Source: Cryptomeria japonica (taxonomy: Eukaryota; Streptophyta; Pinopsida; Cupressales; Cupressaceae). From it: a stretch of DNA of 64,000 bases. Location of the stretch: contig NC_081414.1 in the NCBI RefSeq assembly GCF_030272615.1, positions 341,978,717 through 342,042,716 on the forward strand, written 5' to 3'. The notes under the pieces are model-generated. The model did no database searches and was not told the DNA's origin. It saw nothing but the letters and a program-made list of their open reading frames with translations. Positions 1-10,464 of this stretch are shown here, in pieces (within the stretch, counting starts at the first letter, position 1; each line of letters starts with the position of its first letter). Made by a program: the position numbers and the translations under genes.

Positions 1-696
1 CTTCCCTTAGTGGAGTTTGCCTATAACAATAGGCATCACACTTCTTTGGGGATGCCACCCTATCAAGCACTATACAACAGGCCTTGCAGGACGCCCTTGA
101 GTTGGGATCGCATAGAGGATAGAGTTGCTATTGGTCCTGAGTTAGTTCGGGATATGGAACAGCATGTGGATTTGATTAGGCAGCATCTCAGAGAGGCTCA
201 GGATAGACAGAAGAAATATGCCGATGCAAAGAGGATAGATCGTAGCTACTTGGTTGGAGACAGATTTTTCTTGAGAGTGCGACTGCATAAGAGTCCAATC
301 CATTACGGAAAGGGTTCTAAGCTCGCACCTCGCTTTGTAGGTCCTTTTGAGATTCTGGAGAGGATAGGCCCAGTTGCCTACCGTTTAGCTTTGCCACCTA
401 GCCTGTCACGCATCCATGATGTGTTTCCTGTTTCAGTTTTGAGAAAATATATCTATGATGAGTCTCACATTTTAGATTGGGATGCCTTGCAGGTGGAGTC
501 GGATGGGCAACTAGCTTTGGAGGCCATTCACATTTTGGCACACCGGACATTGGCCCTTCGAGGTCGAGAGCTGGACCAGGTTAGGGTCCAGTGGGATTGT
601 TATGATGAGGTTACGGCTTGATGGGAGGACGCAGCACGTATGAGATCAGAATACCCCCACCTCTTTGATGAACTCCAGGAGGAAGTTCATGCCTAG
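1..696 (+). pseudogene. Ty3/gypsy polyprotein, 3' end (integrase C-terminus and chromodomain-like tail)
   Basis: The frame is open from base 1, so this is the tail of a longer pol whose start lies outside the window. The first residues (LPLVEFAYNN, then HTSLGMPPYQALY) are the end of the integrase core. A basic segment follows, then the C-terminal integrase block APRFVGPFEILERIGPVAYR and HDVFPVSVLRKY. A chromodomain-like tail (VRVQWDCYDEV ... WEDAARMRSEYPHLF) comes last. This order is typical of plant chromoviruses of the Tekay/del type. A TGA at 619-621 interrupts the tail, and the same frame continues to a TAG at 694-696, so the stop is a point mutation and not the natural end. Integrase would join element cDNA to chromosomal DNA, and the tail would guide target choice. 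No host gene is involved. Confidence 0.85.
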
Positions 697-706
697 AGGG
701 GGAGGA
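697..706 (+). other. polypurine tract of the Ty3/gypsy element
   Basis: The run AGGGGGAGGA lies immediately after the pol stop and immediately before a TG-starting LTR. This is the normal place for the plus-strand DNA primer in LTR retrotransposons. It fixes the LTR start at 707. Confidence 0.7.
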
Positions 707-3230
707 TGTGAGGCCTCACCTCGACTCAGTCTGACATTCAGTGGATTTTATTTTTAGACTATTATGAATACTTTATTTTGATGCATTTTGAGACTTAGAA
801 CTTATATGATTTAAGGATTTGGATAACATTGCTATGACTTGATGATTTACTTATATGCTTTATGAGATAGAACACTACATGATTGTTAGATAGGATGATA
901 TTGCAATGATAGATGTCGTTATTGAATTTGCAAGACTTTACTCTGAATATAGAACTATGATGTATGTTTATTTTATGTGAATTGGGATGAAATTGCTTAT
1001 GTGAATTTGCTTGATAAAAGATGTATTCAATCTGTGCAGATCAAAATTGTATGCAAGTGATGATGTGTATTGTTATATTATTGAATTATATTATATATGG
1101 ATATTTGGAAGTACTAATGTGTAAATTGAGATGCGCAGGAAATTTACCATGTGACAATGAAAATTTACGGAGAACCAAACCTAGACTTATGTATGTTCGT
1201 AAGCCAGGGGTTGTCTATTTGGAGAGACAACACCCCGTTTGTGTTGTATTTTATTCGTAACAGTATATGCTGCATGAGTGTTAAGTGTTATTTAAATTTA
1301 ATGTGTAAAAAAACCACAAGAGACAATTTCATGTTTTATTTTTGTAAAAGTGTTTTATTTGTGTCACTAGACACATGTGTGGATTTAAATTTAAATGTTT
1401 TATTTTGTCTCTTGGTGGGAAAGTGTTTAATTATAGTTCTTCTTAAATAAAATAATGTGTTGTCATAAATACTTTGGGAATATAATATTGGGGTGGTCAA
1501 CTTATGTTTGACCCGAAAATAAACTTCAGAGGGGTTTAAAATGGGTTAAATGAACATCTAGGGGTAGTTTAATAGGGTTTCCTAAAGCCCATAAGGTATA
1601 CCTAGAGGTTAGGGGTAATTTTAGGCAAGTTCCTACTTTTTAATGATCTTTTTAACGCTTTAAAAATTGGCTTTTTTGAGTTGTGCGAAAATTGAAAATT
1701 AGAAGTTTAAATCTAATTTAGATTTTTCCTTTTGGAAGGAGAGTCTTTTTGCATTTTGCTTTCTTTCCTTTTTGGTTTTTAGAAACTTGTGAGAACTCAG
1801 AGAGTGAGCTTTTTAAGCAAGATTTTGAGATTTTGAGGGTAATCACCCACTCTCCATTTTTGGAGACAAGAGAAATTTTGAAAAGAAAAAGGATAGTTTT
1901 GGAATAGAAAATTTAACTAAGGGTAGAAGAAAGAAGATTCGTGGATTGGGCAGCTCTTCCTCAAATATCATAATACCTTTGGGCAGATTAAGGTTGGTTT
2001 CAATTATTCATTATAATGTCTTCTTCTTGCTTATGTCTGGAAGTATGTTGGTGTAAGAAATCTGTGTTCTTGAATGTTTTTTTTTTAAATTCATTTGGTA
2101 TTTTTGCATTATGATTTGTGTGTGTTTTGGGAGTTTCTCAACACCTCTTACTCTTGGGAGAGATGAGGATCTTGTGGGTGGTAGCGGTGACAACCCTCGA
2201 GTGAGAGACTCTTTTTTGAGAGCGATCACAAGGGATCTTTGTGTGACCCTTGCTGGTTGGCCTGTTTGTGCAATGGGGGTCATAAGGAGGGAAATAAGGC
2301 TAGAATGCCTTTGGGGGGTATAAGGAATAAGGGGTTGAGATTTTTGATATAATTATTGTGCCATGAGGTGGCTTCTTGTTTATTTCATACTTGCAGTTCT
2401 CCTCAGGGTATTGGTCCACTACCACCCTTGAAAGGATCATCACCAAAGTGTGGTGTTGTGAAGCCAAGTTGGGAGTGTGTTTGAAAATCTGTATGTAATT
2501 GTCTTCTATGTGTTTGCCTGTTTGTTACCCATCTAGGAATTGGTTCTCCAAGCTCGGGGGTGGCTACCAGTTAGCCTAGGCTGGGAGGTGAGCACTCCGT
2601 GGTCATATTTGTGTTTTCTATTATGCAGGAAAGTCAGGAGAAAGAGAATAGGAACCATGAAAAGACACAGAAGATTATTGTTGAAGATACTTAAATCCAG
2701 TTGCAAATATTTGATTAAATTTGTTATAGAAGTATGCCTCATTCATAGAAAAGAGAAGCAAGTTGTAGTTCTTGAAAATAGACTTGAGATTTATTGTTGT
2801 AGCTAAACAAAGAAACATCCTATAAATATGCAGAATATCTTAGAGTTGTAAAAACTTGTTTTATTTCTACTTCTGATTTTTTTTAGAAAAAGAAAAGCCA
2901 CTTTGAGTTGCACGCAAAAGCTTCTTTTGTATTATGAAAAAAAAAAAATAGTTTCCAATTAAATTTTATCTATATTCTACTTGTTGAAAAATAGAAGTTT
3001 ATTTTTGCTAAAAGATCGTAAGTATTTTTAAAAAAATAAAATGTTTTAAGTAATTATTTTATTAGAGGAAAAATCAATGAATCTATTTATTATAGAGAAG
3101 TATATTGTATTTCCTAAAATGTATTTCTAAATTGCATTTCTAATTAGTGTTGATTAAAAAGCTTATCAATAGATTTTGTTTCATTCTTTTATCAGCAATT
3201 AAAAACAAATAAACAAAAAAAAAGGGCCTA

Positions 3231-3234
<4 letters not shown>

Positions 3235-3307
<73 letters not shown>
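3235..3307. repeat. (TA)n microsatellite
   Basis: About 36 uninterrupted TA units lie inside the long LTR. Such tracts are unstable and prone to assembly or length error. Two shorter TA tracts follow at about 3444-3470 and 3996-4050. Confidence 0.95.
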
Positions 3308-3310
<3 letters not shown>

Positions 3311-3430
3311 AATTAACATAATGCTTTTCCTTTGTTATTTTAGTTTAAAATTTTTGCATGTAAATCTTATTAAGAAAAAATATATATATATTGGTATATT
3401 TTCACTCTTATAAATTTATGATTATAAATT

Positions 3431-3443
<13 letters not shown>

Positions 3444-3470
<27 letters not shown>
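3444..3470. repeat. (TA)n microsatellite
   Basis: A TA run of about 13 units, just upstream of the GC-rich palindromic block in the gypsy LTR. Confidence 0.9.
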
Positions 3471-3476
<6 letters not shown>

Positions 3477-3544
3477 ATATTTTTTAAAAAAAATAATAAT
3501 TTAAAAAAAAAAAAAGAGGGAAATTTGGGGTTCCACGCCGACCC

Positions 3545-3710
3545 CACTATGTGTACGCACAGTGTGGGCCGCGCGGCACCCACTGTGTGAACACACAGTG
3601 CGGGCCGCTCGGCTCCCACTGTGTGGACACACAGTGGTGTGAGCCACTAGCGGCGCCCACTGTGTGGACACACAGTGGTGCCGCGGCGCCCACTGTGCGT
3701 TCACATAGTG
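3545..3710. repeat. GC-rich palindromic minisatellite in the LTR (5 units)
   Basis: Five 20-bp near-perfect inverted repeats occur at 3545, 3581, 3617, 3658 and 3691. The consensus is CACTGTGTGGACACACAGTG: 8-bp arms around a short centre. Spacing is 36, 36, 41 and 33 bp, and the linkers are GC-rich (GGGCCGC, GGCGCCC). Each unit could form a stem-loop or bind a dimeric factor. The block stands out sharply from the AT-rich LTR around it. The ORFs that cross it only translate the repeat. Confidence 0.9.
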
Positions 3711-3826
3711 GCGCCCTCGGCCCTTCCCCGTCGCCTTCTTCGAACCTGCAACAAAAAAATGGCCGCCGCCTTGGGGTTTTCGGCCCTGTAAAAAAATTAC
3801 TTAGTGATAATAAAAAAATGGATTAA

Positions 3827-3930
3827 ACCCTAGCCCAGGTAGGGCTAGGGTAAATGAAATAAAATAACATGATAGTTTTCAGAGTATTAATATATGTATA
3901 AAAAAAATATATAAAACCCTAATTAGGGTT
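3827..3930. repeat. two short palindromes with telobox-like cores
   Basis: ACCCTAGCCC at 3827-3836 is inverted at 3842-3851 around a 5-nt loop. A 16-bp perfect palindrome AACCCTAATTAGGGTT lies at 3915-3930. The second contains AAACCCTAA, the plant telobox promoter element (known from ribosomal-protein and cell-cycle genes). Whether it acts in this LTR is inference. Confidence 0.6.
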
Positions 3931-3995
3931 GGAAAGCAAAGTAACTATTATCTTGGGAAGATAATTTTAAATGGATTAAAATATAAGGTAAAAAT

Positions 3996-3996
3996 G

Positions 3997-4050
<54 letters not shown>
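3996..4050. repeat. (TA)n microsatellite, interrupted
   Basis: A TA tract broken by one TTT near 4019-4022, in the distal part of the gypsy LTR. Confidence 0.9.
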
Positions 4051-4053
<3 letters not shown>

Positions 4054-4877
4054 TGATTATAAATTGGAGTAAGTTTTTAATCAAGTTTTAAATATTTAGA
4101 TGTATTTAAAAGAGTTTTAAACATTTAAATAACTCCGTATGATTACTCATAGGAAGTAAAAAAAAGGAAAGTGAAATATATAAATCATAAGAAGTAAGCC
4201 TAGCCTTTATAATTTTAAATGTATTTAATGTAATAAATACTTAATTTTGTCCCGGTTAATTTAATTTGAGTATTAAAATTTTAAATTGGATGTTTAGACT
4301 ATATGTCTTATTGGAGATTGAATTAAATTTCCTCTCCTATTTTCTTTAACGTGATTGATTTAATAAACCTAATGACTAGGTATCTCGGGGAGATAAAATT
4401 AAACCATTTAGCTTTCCGCAAATAAAATTAAACAAATTATCGATGCTTGGTTCGTTTCAGAATTAGCTCGAATATAATTATGGAAATTTCAATAATGCTC
4501 GTCGTGTGAGTGAACTTGTTAATTAATTAGTATGTTTTTAAGTAAAAAAAATTGTTCCGTTTTTGCCCTAAATTTTGGGCATGACAAAAGACACTTCAAA
4601 TGTAATATAATAACAACATAATACATATTTCAGGAAACATGACATAATATCACATCATTCTTTTAAAAGTAGACAGGCTCTTAATTTAAAATATAAAAAA
4701 TTAACATGTTGTAGTAAATAAACTATTCAAAACTGATTTGAAAACTACAATTATAAAATTATCTTAAAATTTATTTGCTAAAATAGTCTTTTTCTTGATA
4801 TTTTTCATGTTAAGTTTGAATTAGGTGATTATTTTAACTTCGTATCAATGAATGTAATTGAATTGGCACCTTCTAAT

Positions 4878-4920
4878 TGTTGGCAATATGTGCAACATGG
4901 TGTTGTCATTGATGTCAACT
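4878..4920 (+). mobile_element. possible start of a degraded copia-type LTR
   Basis: The stretch begins TGTTGGCAATATG and continues TTGTCATTGATGTCAACT. The other copia-type LTRs in this window (35028, 40494, and E2 on the minus strand from 55691) start with TGTTGG followed closely by GTCATTGATGTCAA. I could not find the matching LTR end or a target duplication, so the extent is unknown. Confidence 0.4.
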
Positions 4921-4971
4921 TAAGTTTAATGGTGAAGTTAAAGAGGTTGACAAATGGTGTGTAATGAGATA

Positions 4972-5034
4972 TTTGAGAGAGATGGTTTTACGTTTGAAAG
5001 AGATGGTTTGATGTTTGAAAGAGATGGTTTGATA
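4972..5034. repeat. 21-bp tandem repeat, three copies
   Basis: Three head-to-tail copies of TTTGAAAGAGATGGTTTGATG start at 4972, 4993 and 5014. The first copy differs at a few bases. They lie just inside the LTR-like stretch that starts at 4878. Confidence 0.85.
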
Positions 5035-8000
5035 TATAATTGGAATGATTGAGGACAATTCAAAAGACTGTCAATTAAATCCATGGCAAAATATCAGTCT
5101 AGATGTATGGTATGTCATTGTGAAATATTCTTTATTATTTTGTTATGGGATGTAGTGATATTAGTTGATAGATACATTCTCAAGGAGTTATTTGATTGAC
5201 ATTTAAGATTGGATTCATACCTATGTTGTTGAATAAATTTGTCTAAGTGTTAAATAGTACAATTTTCCTAAGTTGGTCATTTGGTATTTTGGTCTACATT
5301 CTACCACATTGCATGTTCTCATTGTGTGGCTCAAGATTTACTCTTAGTATTGTGTAAAGAGCCTACTTACCAAACTTCAAGTCATACATATTTGGGCAAC
5401 AAGAGTTATAAGTGTTTATTCTCCATATTATAGTTTAACAATGTAATGTCTCAATTGACTCACTAGAATGCTCTTCATTCTTCCATAGTGATTGGTATGC
5501 TTGTAAATTTAGGAACATATTAAATATGGTATAAGGGTTAAATAATGTGAGTTTTAGATTAATTGGTTCTCAAAAATTCTATATCTTTTGTACTAAAGTT
5601 TCACGATCTATTTAGTTTGTCCTATTTCTGTCAATTTAGTTGGATTTTTCACTTGCATGAGAATTTGATGATCAATTATTTTAGGAGATGATTCAAGAAA
5701 TGTGTTTTAATTATTCGCATTACTTTTATCTTGTTCTAAATGATGATTTCAGTTTCTCCCTAGTGGTGTAGAGGGAACTAGTTAACAATTTGACATAAGA
5801 AATTGATCTGTCATCACTCATTCTTTATTGATGAGCTATTATACATATATTCAAGAATGGCAAATTCATAGCTCTAAAGTGTAAGATACTACTCTAAATA
5901 CATAAGCAACAATATTAGGACCAAACATGTAAATTAGTGATCATTAAATTTCCATTGAGCATTGCCCATGATGACAACCTTCTATATAGACTTTGGAATA
6001 CTCTCCTTCTATTGAGAGTAAAGATTTAATAGGGAGTTGTAAATAATTATTTGGTTTACATTGATTTAGATAGTTACTTGTAATAAAACCATATGAAGGC
6101 AATCTAATCAATGAACTACTTATTCTTGATGACAACTAGAATTATTTGAAACATTCATGATTGAAATTATTTAGTTCGATATTTTTCTTGCTATTCTAAA
6201 TAGAGTAATCAAATCACCAACCTCATCTAGAAAATAACTTCTTATGAAAGACCTCAAATACCATTTCCCACTATATATAATTTTTATCTCAACTAAGGTT
6301 TGTTGATTACTCAATTAATTATCAAGGTTTATATCTCAATTTTTGTTATAGTATAGAATCCATACGCATGCTCATTTTAATTACAAATATCAAGAATGTC
6401 TTTAACATATTTAGGACCCAAGTGGAGTACAACTTCATGTGCAGAATATATTATATTTATTTGTTCTCCTAGTGATATTATTATGCACAAGTAATGAAAA
6501 AATCAAAAGTTTTTTTTCAACAAGTAGAAATGGTATTGTTATAAGTTTCACTCCATATGTACTCAACCATTATTGATATTTCTCATTATTGGTTTTGGGA
6601 GAAAATATTTTTAATCAAATTTTCCCTTGATAACTATGATAAATGATGTGTATAGTTATAATAAATTTTTGAAGGGGTAGTCATCCATTGAAACAAAAAT
6701 TTCATGTTGGATAAATAAATTTAGAGGTAGACATAAAATGTGGTTAGATTAGTATAAGGCCCCTACCTTATTTGAATAATATGGCAAGCTTCAAGAGTGA
6801 GTATGTATTGATGTTCAATTTATTGTGCCTTAAAAATTATTTGGAGTGGAAATGCACCTTGAAAGTTTGACTTGGAAATTTTATTGATGTTCCTTGAGTG
6901 AACCCTTTGACTAAGTGAAAACATGTGTGAAACCAATGATCTCCTAGCTTGACCTAGCATTTGAATGATTTTGAACTTGAGAACATAAGTGAAAACCCTA
7001 ATTTCACATTTTACAAAAGCACTGAACCTTATAAGATGTGAATATATTGATCACAAATGTAATAGGTATAAGCCTTAGTTGAAAAGAAAAAAATGAAAAT
7101 TATTGAAAAAATCATATAGAATGTCACCAATGTTAAATCCTTGTGATGCAAAGAATGATAAAAATCCTATGGCCTCAATCAATAATATTATTAGAGCCTT
7201 GAGATGAGATCACGCTTGAATTTTACAAAGAAATTAGAGAAAAAAAAATTGCAATAAAAATAAGAGTACATTTGATTTAGATCCCATCAAGATTTTCTGA
7301 TGCAAAGGTTGTTTGGATTTCCAATAGAGTAAAAGGAATCAACCTCTATCTATAAACTTCTATATTCTTATCAAGTATAAAAATAAACCATTTTTATTGG
7401 AGTTTATAAAACATTGATGAACTATTGGTGAAATGGAATTTGCAATATTTGGTGAATTATTAGTGAAGAGGCATGAAACATGAACCAAAAAATGCCTTTC
7501 TATAGCTACTAACAACAAAAATAAATAAGAGAAGGCTTCATTAGTGAGGTAGGAAAAATGATCTTATCAATGAAAGAAAAGGAGGAGAGGAGTCAAGGTT
7601 ACAAGGTATTTTTACTTCTTTTTCAAATACAAAGTGAGCTATGTGATTTTATTTTGATGGCTAAGTTAGGTTTTTTAAAATGGGCTAGGGTTTAAGTTAA
7701 CAATGAAAAAGTGCACATGGGCTTATTGAAATGTAGAGTATAATGCAGTTTTGTAAGTTTTAAATGGGAAAAGGTGTAGATTGTAATACCACAAAATGGT
7801 TAGTAGACATTGGCGAATAATCATAAATTTAAACCATTTAAAAGTATCATCAAGGAATAATAATAGCATAAATGGAGCATAATAAAAATTATTAGCCTTA
7901 TAACTTCCATATGCTCTGTATGCCATTGTGGTCTTCCTTGTCTCCACGAACATTGCTAGCTCCGAATTTGACTAATGGAGAGTGGGAGACAGAGATGGGT

Positions 8001-8128
8001 GAGTGTGGAATTCTCTCAAACTAGCATAACAACATGAAGATGGATGAGTAGATGTGGATATGCAACCAAATGGGTAGCATAAGTCTATGTTAAAAAAGTG
8101 GATGATTTGATAAGAGGGAAGGGTTCAA

Positions 8129-8136
8129 TTTATATA
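8129..8136 (-). promoter_or_regulatory. TATA-like box of the minus-strand LTR
   Basis: TATATAAA on the minus strand, about 815 bp into the LTR. A TATA element occupies the equivalent place in the related LTR near 61815. Its function is inferred only from position and similarity. Confidence 0.35.
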
Positions 8137-8272
8137 TTTTGGGGCTTAGAAATGAATGGTAAAGATTGAAAGGATAGTGAAGGGCTCAAATTGAAAGGGA
8201 ATGTGGTCCCATATTTGAAGGCCTATCCTTGTGACAAGTGTCACAAGGGGAAAAGGGGTGCAAGGGTATGTG

Positions 8273-8555
8273 TGCTCACACATTTGTGAGCACATCTTGG
8301 GAAGAATGAATATCATAGGGAAAAGGGGAATGTATGCTCACTGCAAGAAAGCTTTGGGAATCCCACTTATCTTTGGGAAAATGGGAAGGTGTGCTTGCAC
8401 ATGTGTGAGCAACCTTGAGAAGTTCATGAAGTTGACAAGTGGAACATTTGTGGAAAGGTGTAAGGGCTAGTGGAAGGGGACTTATGACATACGAGGCAAA
8501 AGAGGAAAGTGTAGGGTGACTTCATGGGGAAGAGAAATTCTCACACATGTGTGAG
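8273..8555. repeat. palindromic repeat units in the 3' LTR
   Basis: Copies of TGCTCACACATGTGTGAGCA lie at 8273-8292 (one centre change) and 8392-8411 (two changes). A perfect 16-bp core is at 8540-8555, and an eroded unit is near 8335. They correspond to the cleaner array at 9879-10022. Confidence 0.8.
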
Positions 8556-8950
8556 TACCCCTTGATCAAAGGTGATTTGGATGGGTGAGATGACTTGGGT
8601 AGGTGTGTAGTATTTTAAATTTGAATAAATACTAATAGGGATTAGGATTTGGGTTAATTAGTTTAATGGGGAGGATTAGAAGATAGGTTTGTAGGAATTA
8701 TCGAATTATCCTAATTAATTATGAATTAATTTGGCTAAGTAGGATTAGGGATAAAATTGGAATATTTGGTAAGGCATAATTTGACTTATTGAAATAAATC
8801 AATCTTTGGGAGAAACGGAAAGGGGTTATTAATTAAATATAATTTAATTAATTTAAAGATAATAATAGGTTAATATGATTAATTAAATTAATCACGTGGT
8901 TCAAGGGATAATTAATTAAATATTAATTTAATCAATTTTATGTTTCTACA

Positions 8951-8965
8951 TTTTCCCCCTCTTTG
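8951..8965 (-). other. polypurine tract of the minus-strand LTR element
   Basis: On the minus strand CAAAGAGGGGGAAAA abuts the LTR start TGTAGAAAC. This gives the orientation and identifies 8950 as the 3' LTR start. Confidence 0.7.
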
Positions 8966-9837
8966 ATATATCATCATCAAGTGATGTTATGTCAAAGAAG
9001 AATAAAATATAGTGGATAGAAAAGGATAAAAACTAGTGGCATGATGCCCCATTTACTAGTGGGCTAAGGAAGGATGACAAGGAAGTAGTGGTATGCCCCC
9101 TCGAGAGGACATGTGGGTTCCAAGAACATGGGTGTTCTCTCAAATGGATAAGACTAGAGGATGAAAGGAAGAATTGGAGGGATACAGAATGTGAATAAGT
9201 TGGAACCTCTAGGTGAAAAGGGGAGATGGAATGAAAGGAGATATGATAGGTTGCATGGAAGATGGATGGAGAGGATTGGATTTTTGTTATGCATTATGTG
9301 GAGAGTAATCCTAGGTTTGATTTTGCAAAGAATTATTGACATCACTAATTATAGGAATCAAAATGTAATGAATATTTGATGGGTGGAACAGGCTCACAGA
9401 CAATAGGTTATCTTAATATATGAAAGTGTACATGTCACTATGACTAAATATATGAGGTATATGAGTTGGATGGTATCCTTGTGCATTCAAGTCCTTTATG
9501 GGGACTTGATTGGAATATGCAAAAGAATGGGCCACCCGACTATACCAACATACTCAAAGTTAATGCTAGACTTGTTGGATCAAACAGGAGAAACCATTAA
9601 ACACACCATGCGCCAAAAACTATGCCCCAATGTACACCAACCCATATATAACAAGATATAGAAAGATCAAGGCAACCATGAATAGGTATAGTCCTAAGAC
9701 AAAAAATAAAATCAAAGCAGAAAGATCATTCAAGCAAGTGAATTGTTTGGCCAACAAACATCTCTTGCCAAGAGTAGGACATGGACTTGGATATGATTTC
9801 TAGGTAGGGGAAGGATGCATCTCTATGGGCATGATGA
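8966..9837 (-). mobile_element. short internal region between two related LTR stretches
   Basis: Only about 0.9 kb separates the polypurine tract from the second LTR stretch, and no retrotransposon domain is visible in either strand. Either the element is a short non-autonomous one (TRIM/LARD-like), or a deletion joined the middle of the 5' LTR to the polypurine-proximal end of a longer interior. No initiator-tRNA primer site is seen next to the second LTR, which favours deletion. Confidence 0.4.
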
Positions 9838-10464
9838 TGAAAAGTGTAACAAGGGGAAGAGGGGTGCAAGGGTATGTGTGCTCACACATGTGTGAGCACA
9901 TCTTGGGAAGAGCAATGGTCATAGGGAAAAGGGGAATGTATGCTCACACATGTGTGAGAAAACTTTGGGAAGCCCACTTGTCTTGGGGAAAAGGGGAAGG
10001 TGTGCTCTCACATGTGTGAGCAACCTTGGGAAGTTCATGAAGTTGATAAGTGGAAAACTTGTGGAAAGGTGTAAGGGCTAGTGGAAGGGGACTTATGACA
10101 TATGAGCCAAAATAAGAAAGTTTAGTATTTTAGATTTGAATAAATATTAACATGGATTGGGATTTGGGTTAATTAGTCTAATGGGGGGATTAGAAGATAG
10201 GTTTGTAGGAATCACAGAATTAGCCTAATTAACTATGAATTAAAATGGCTAAGTAGGACTAGGGATAAAATTGGACTATTCCCTAAGGCATAATTTTATT
10301 TATTGAAATAAATCAATCTTTGGGAGGAATGGAAAGGGGTTATTAATTAAATTAAATTAAATTAATTTAAAGCTAATAATAGGTTAATATGATTAATTAA
10401 ATTAATCATGTAGTTCAAGGGATAATTAATTAAATATTAATTTAATCAATGTTATGTTTCTATA
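9838..10464 (-). mobile_element. partial 5' LTR of the minus-strand element
   Basis: The stretch aligns by eye with 8230-8950 along its whole length, including the ATTAAT-rich end and the palindromic array. Its outer end reads TATAGAAACAT where the other copy has TGTAGAAACAT, so the terminal TG is mutated to TA. Similarity stops near 9838, so the LTR is truncated. The five bases outside (GATGA, 10465-10469) would be the target duplication; I did not find its partner. Confidence 0.55.
9879..10022. repeat. 62-bp tandem array with 20-bp palindromes
   Basis: Three palindromes start at 9879, 9941 and 10003, exactly 62 bp apart. The first, TGCTCACACATGTGTGAGCA, is perfect. The linkers share TTGGGAAG and AGGGAAAAGGGGAA. 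The array lies in the U3 part of the LTR. Confidence 0.85.

Larger units (their letters stand above)
707..4586 (+). mobile_element. 3' LTR of the Ty3/gypsy element (about 3.9 kb)
   Basis: The LTR starts TGTGAGGCCTCACC just after the polypurine tract. I place its end at GGGCATGACA (4577-4586), where TGT at the start mirrors ACA at the end. Both ends fit del/Tekay-type LTRs, which are long, and no other TE boundary is seen between. The 5' LTR and target duplication are outside the window, so the right boundary is an inference from the terminal repeat alone. The ORFs inside are short and look like chance. The LTR is AT-rich, except for a GC-rich palindromic block at 3.53-3.73 kb flanked by TA microsatellites. 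Confidence 0.6.
4587..7949. other. AT-rich region without a recognisable gene
   Basis: No open frame here gives a protein family I recognise; the longest are about 60-75 codons and look like chance. The AT-rich sequence, with degraded LTR-like words, suggests old retroelement debris. The two exceptions, an LTR-like start at 4878 and a 21-bp tandem repeat at 4972, are listed separately. Confidence 0.5.
7950..8950 (-). mobile_element. 3' LTR of a minus-strand LTR element (left end uncertain)
   Basis: Read on the minus strand the LTR starts TGTAGAAACATAAAATTG at 8950, directly after a polypurine tract, so this is a 3' LTR. It is rich in ATTAAT words, carries a TATA-like TATATAAA (plus 8129-8136), and contains palindromic CTCACACATGTGTGAG units. 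About 700 bp (8230-8950) align by eye with 9838-10464. It also resembles the plus-strand LTR at 60904-62200, both in its TATA region and in a shared ATGTTGTTA...GTTTGAG word. The left boundary near 7950 is a guess: I found no clear terminal CA or target duplication. Confidence 0.55.

Noticed and set aside
3545-3710. CRISPR-like array (palindromic repeats with spacers)
   Set aside because: The spacers are short, GC-rich and similar to each other, there are no cas genes, and the context is a plant LTR. It is a minisatellite.
3551-3826. Open frame of 91 codons with repeated CGP/HSG residues
   Set aside because: It only translates the palindromic repeat; a frame on the other strand does the same.
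8231-10019. Paired plus-strand ORFs with CSHICEHILGR / CSHMCEHILGR, Cys- and His-rich, suggesting a small metal-binding protein
   Set aside because: Both lie antisense in LTR sequence and translate the palindromic CTCACACATGTGTGAG repeat. The similarity is explained by the two LTR copies.
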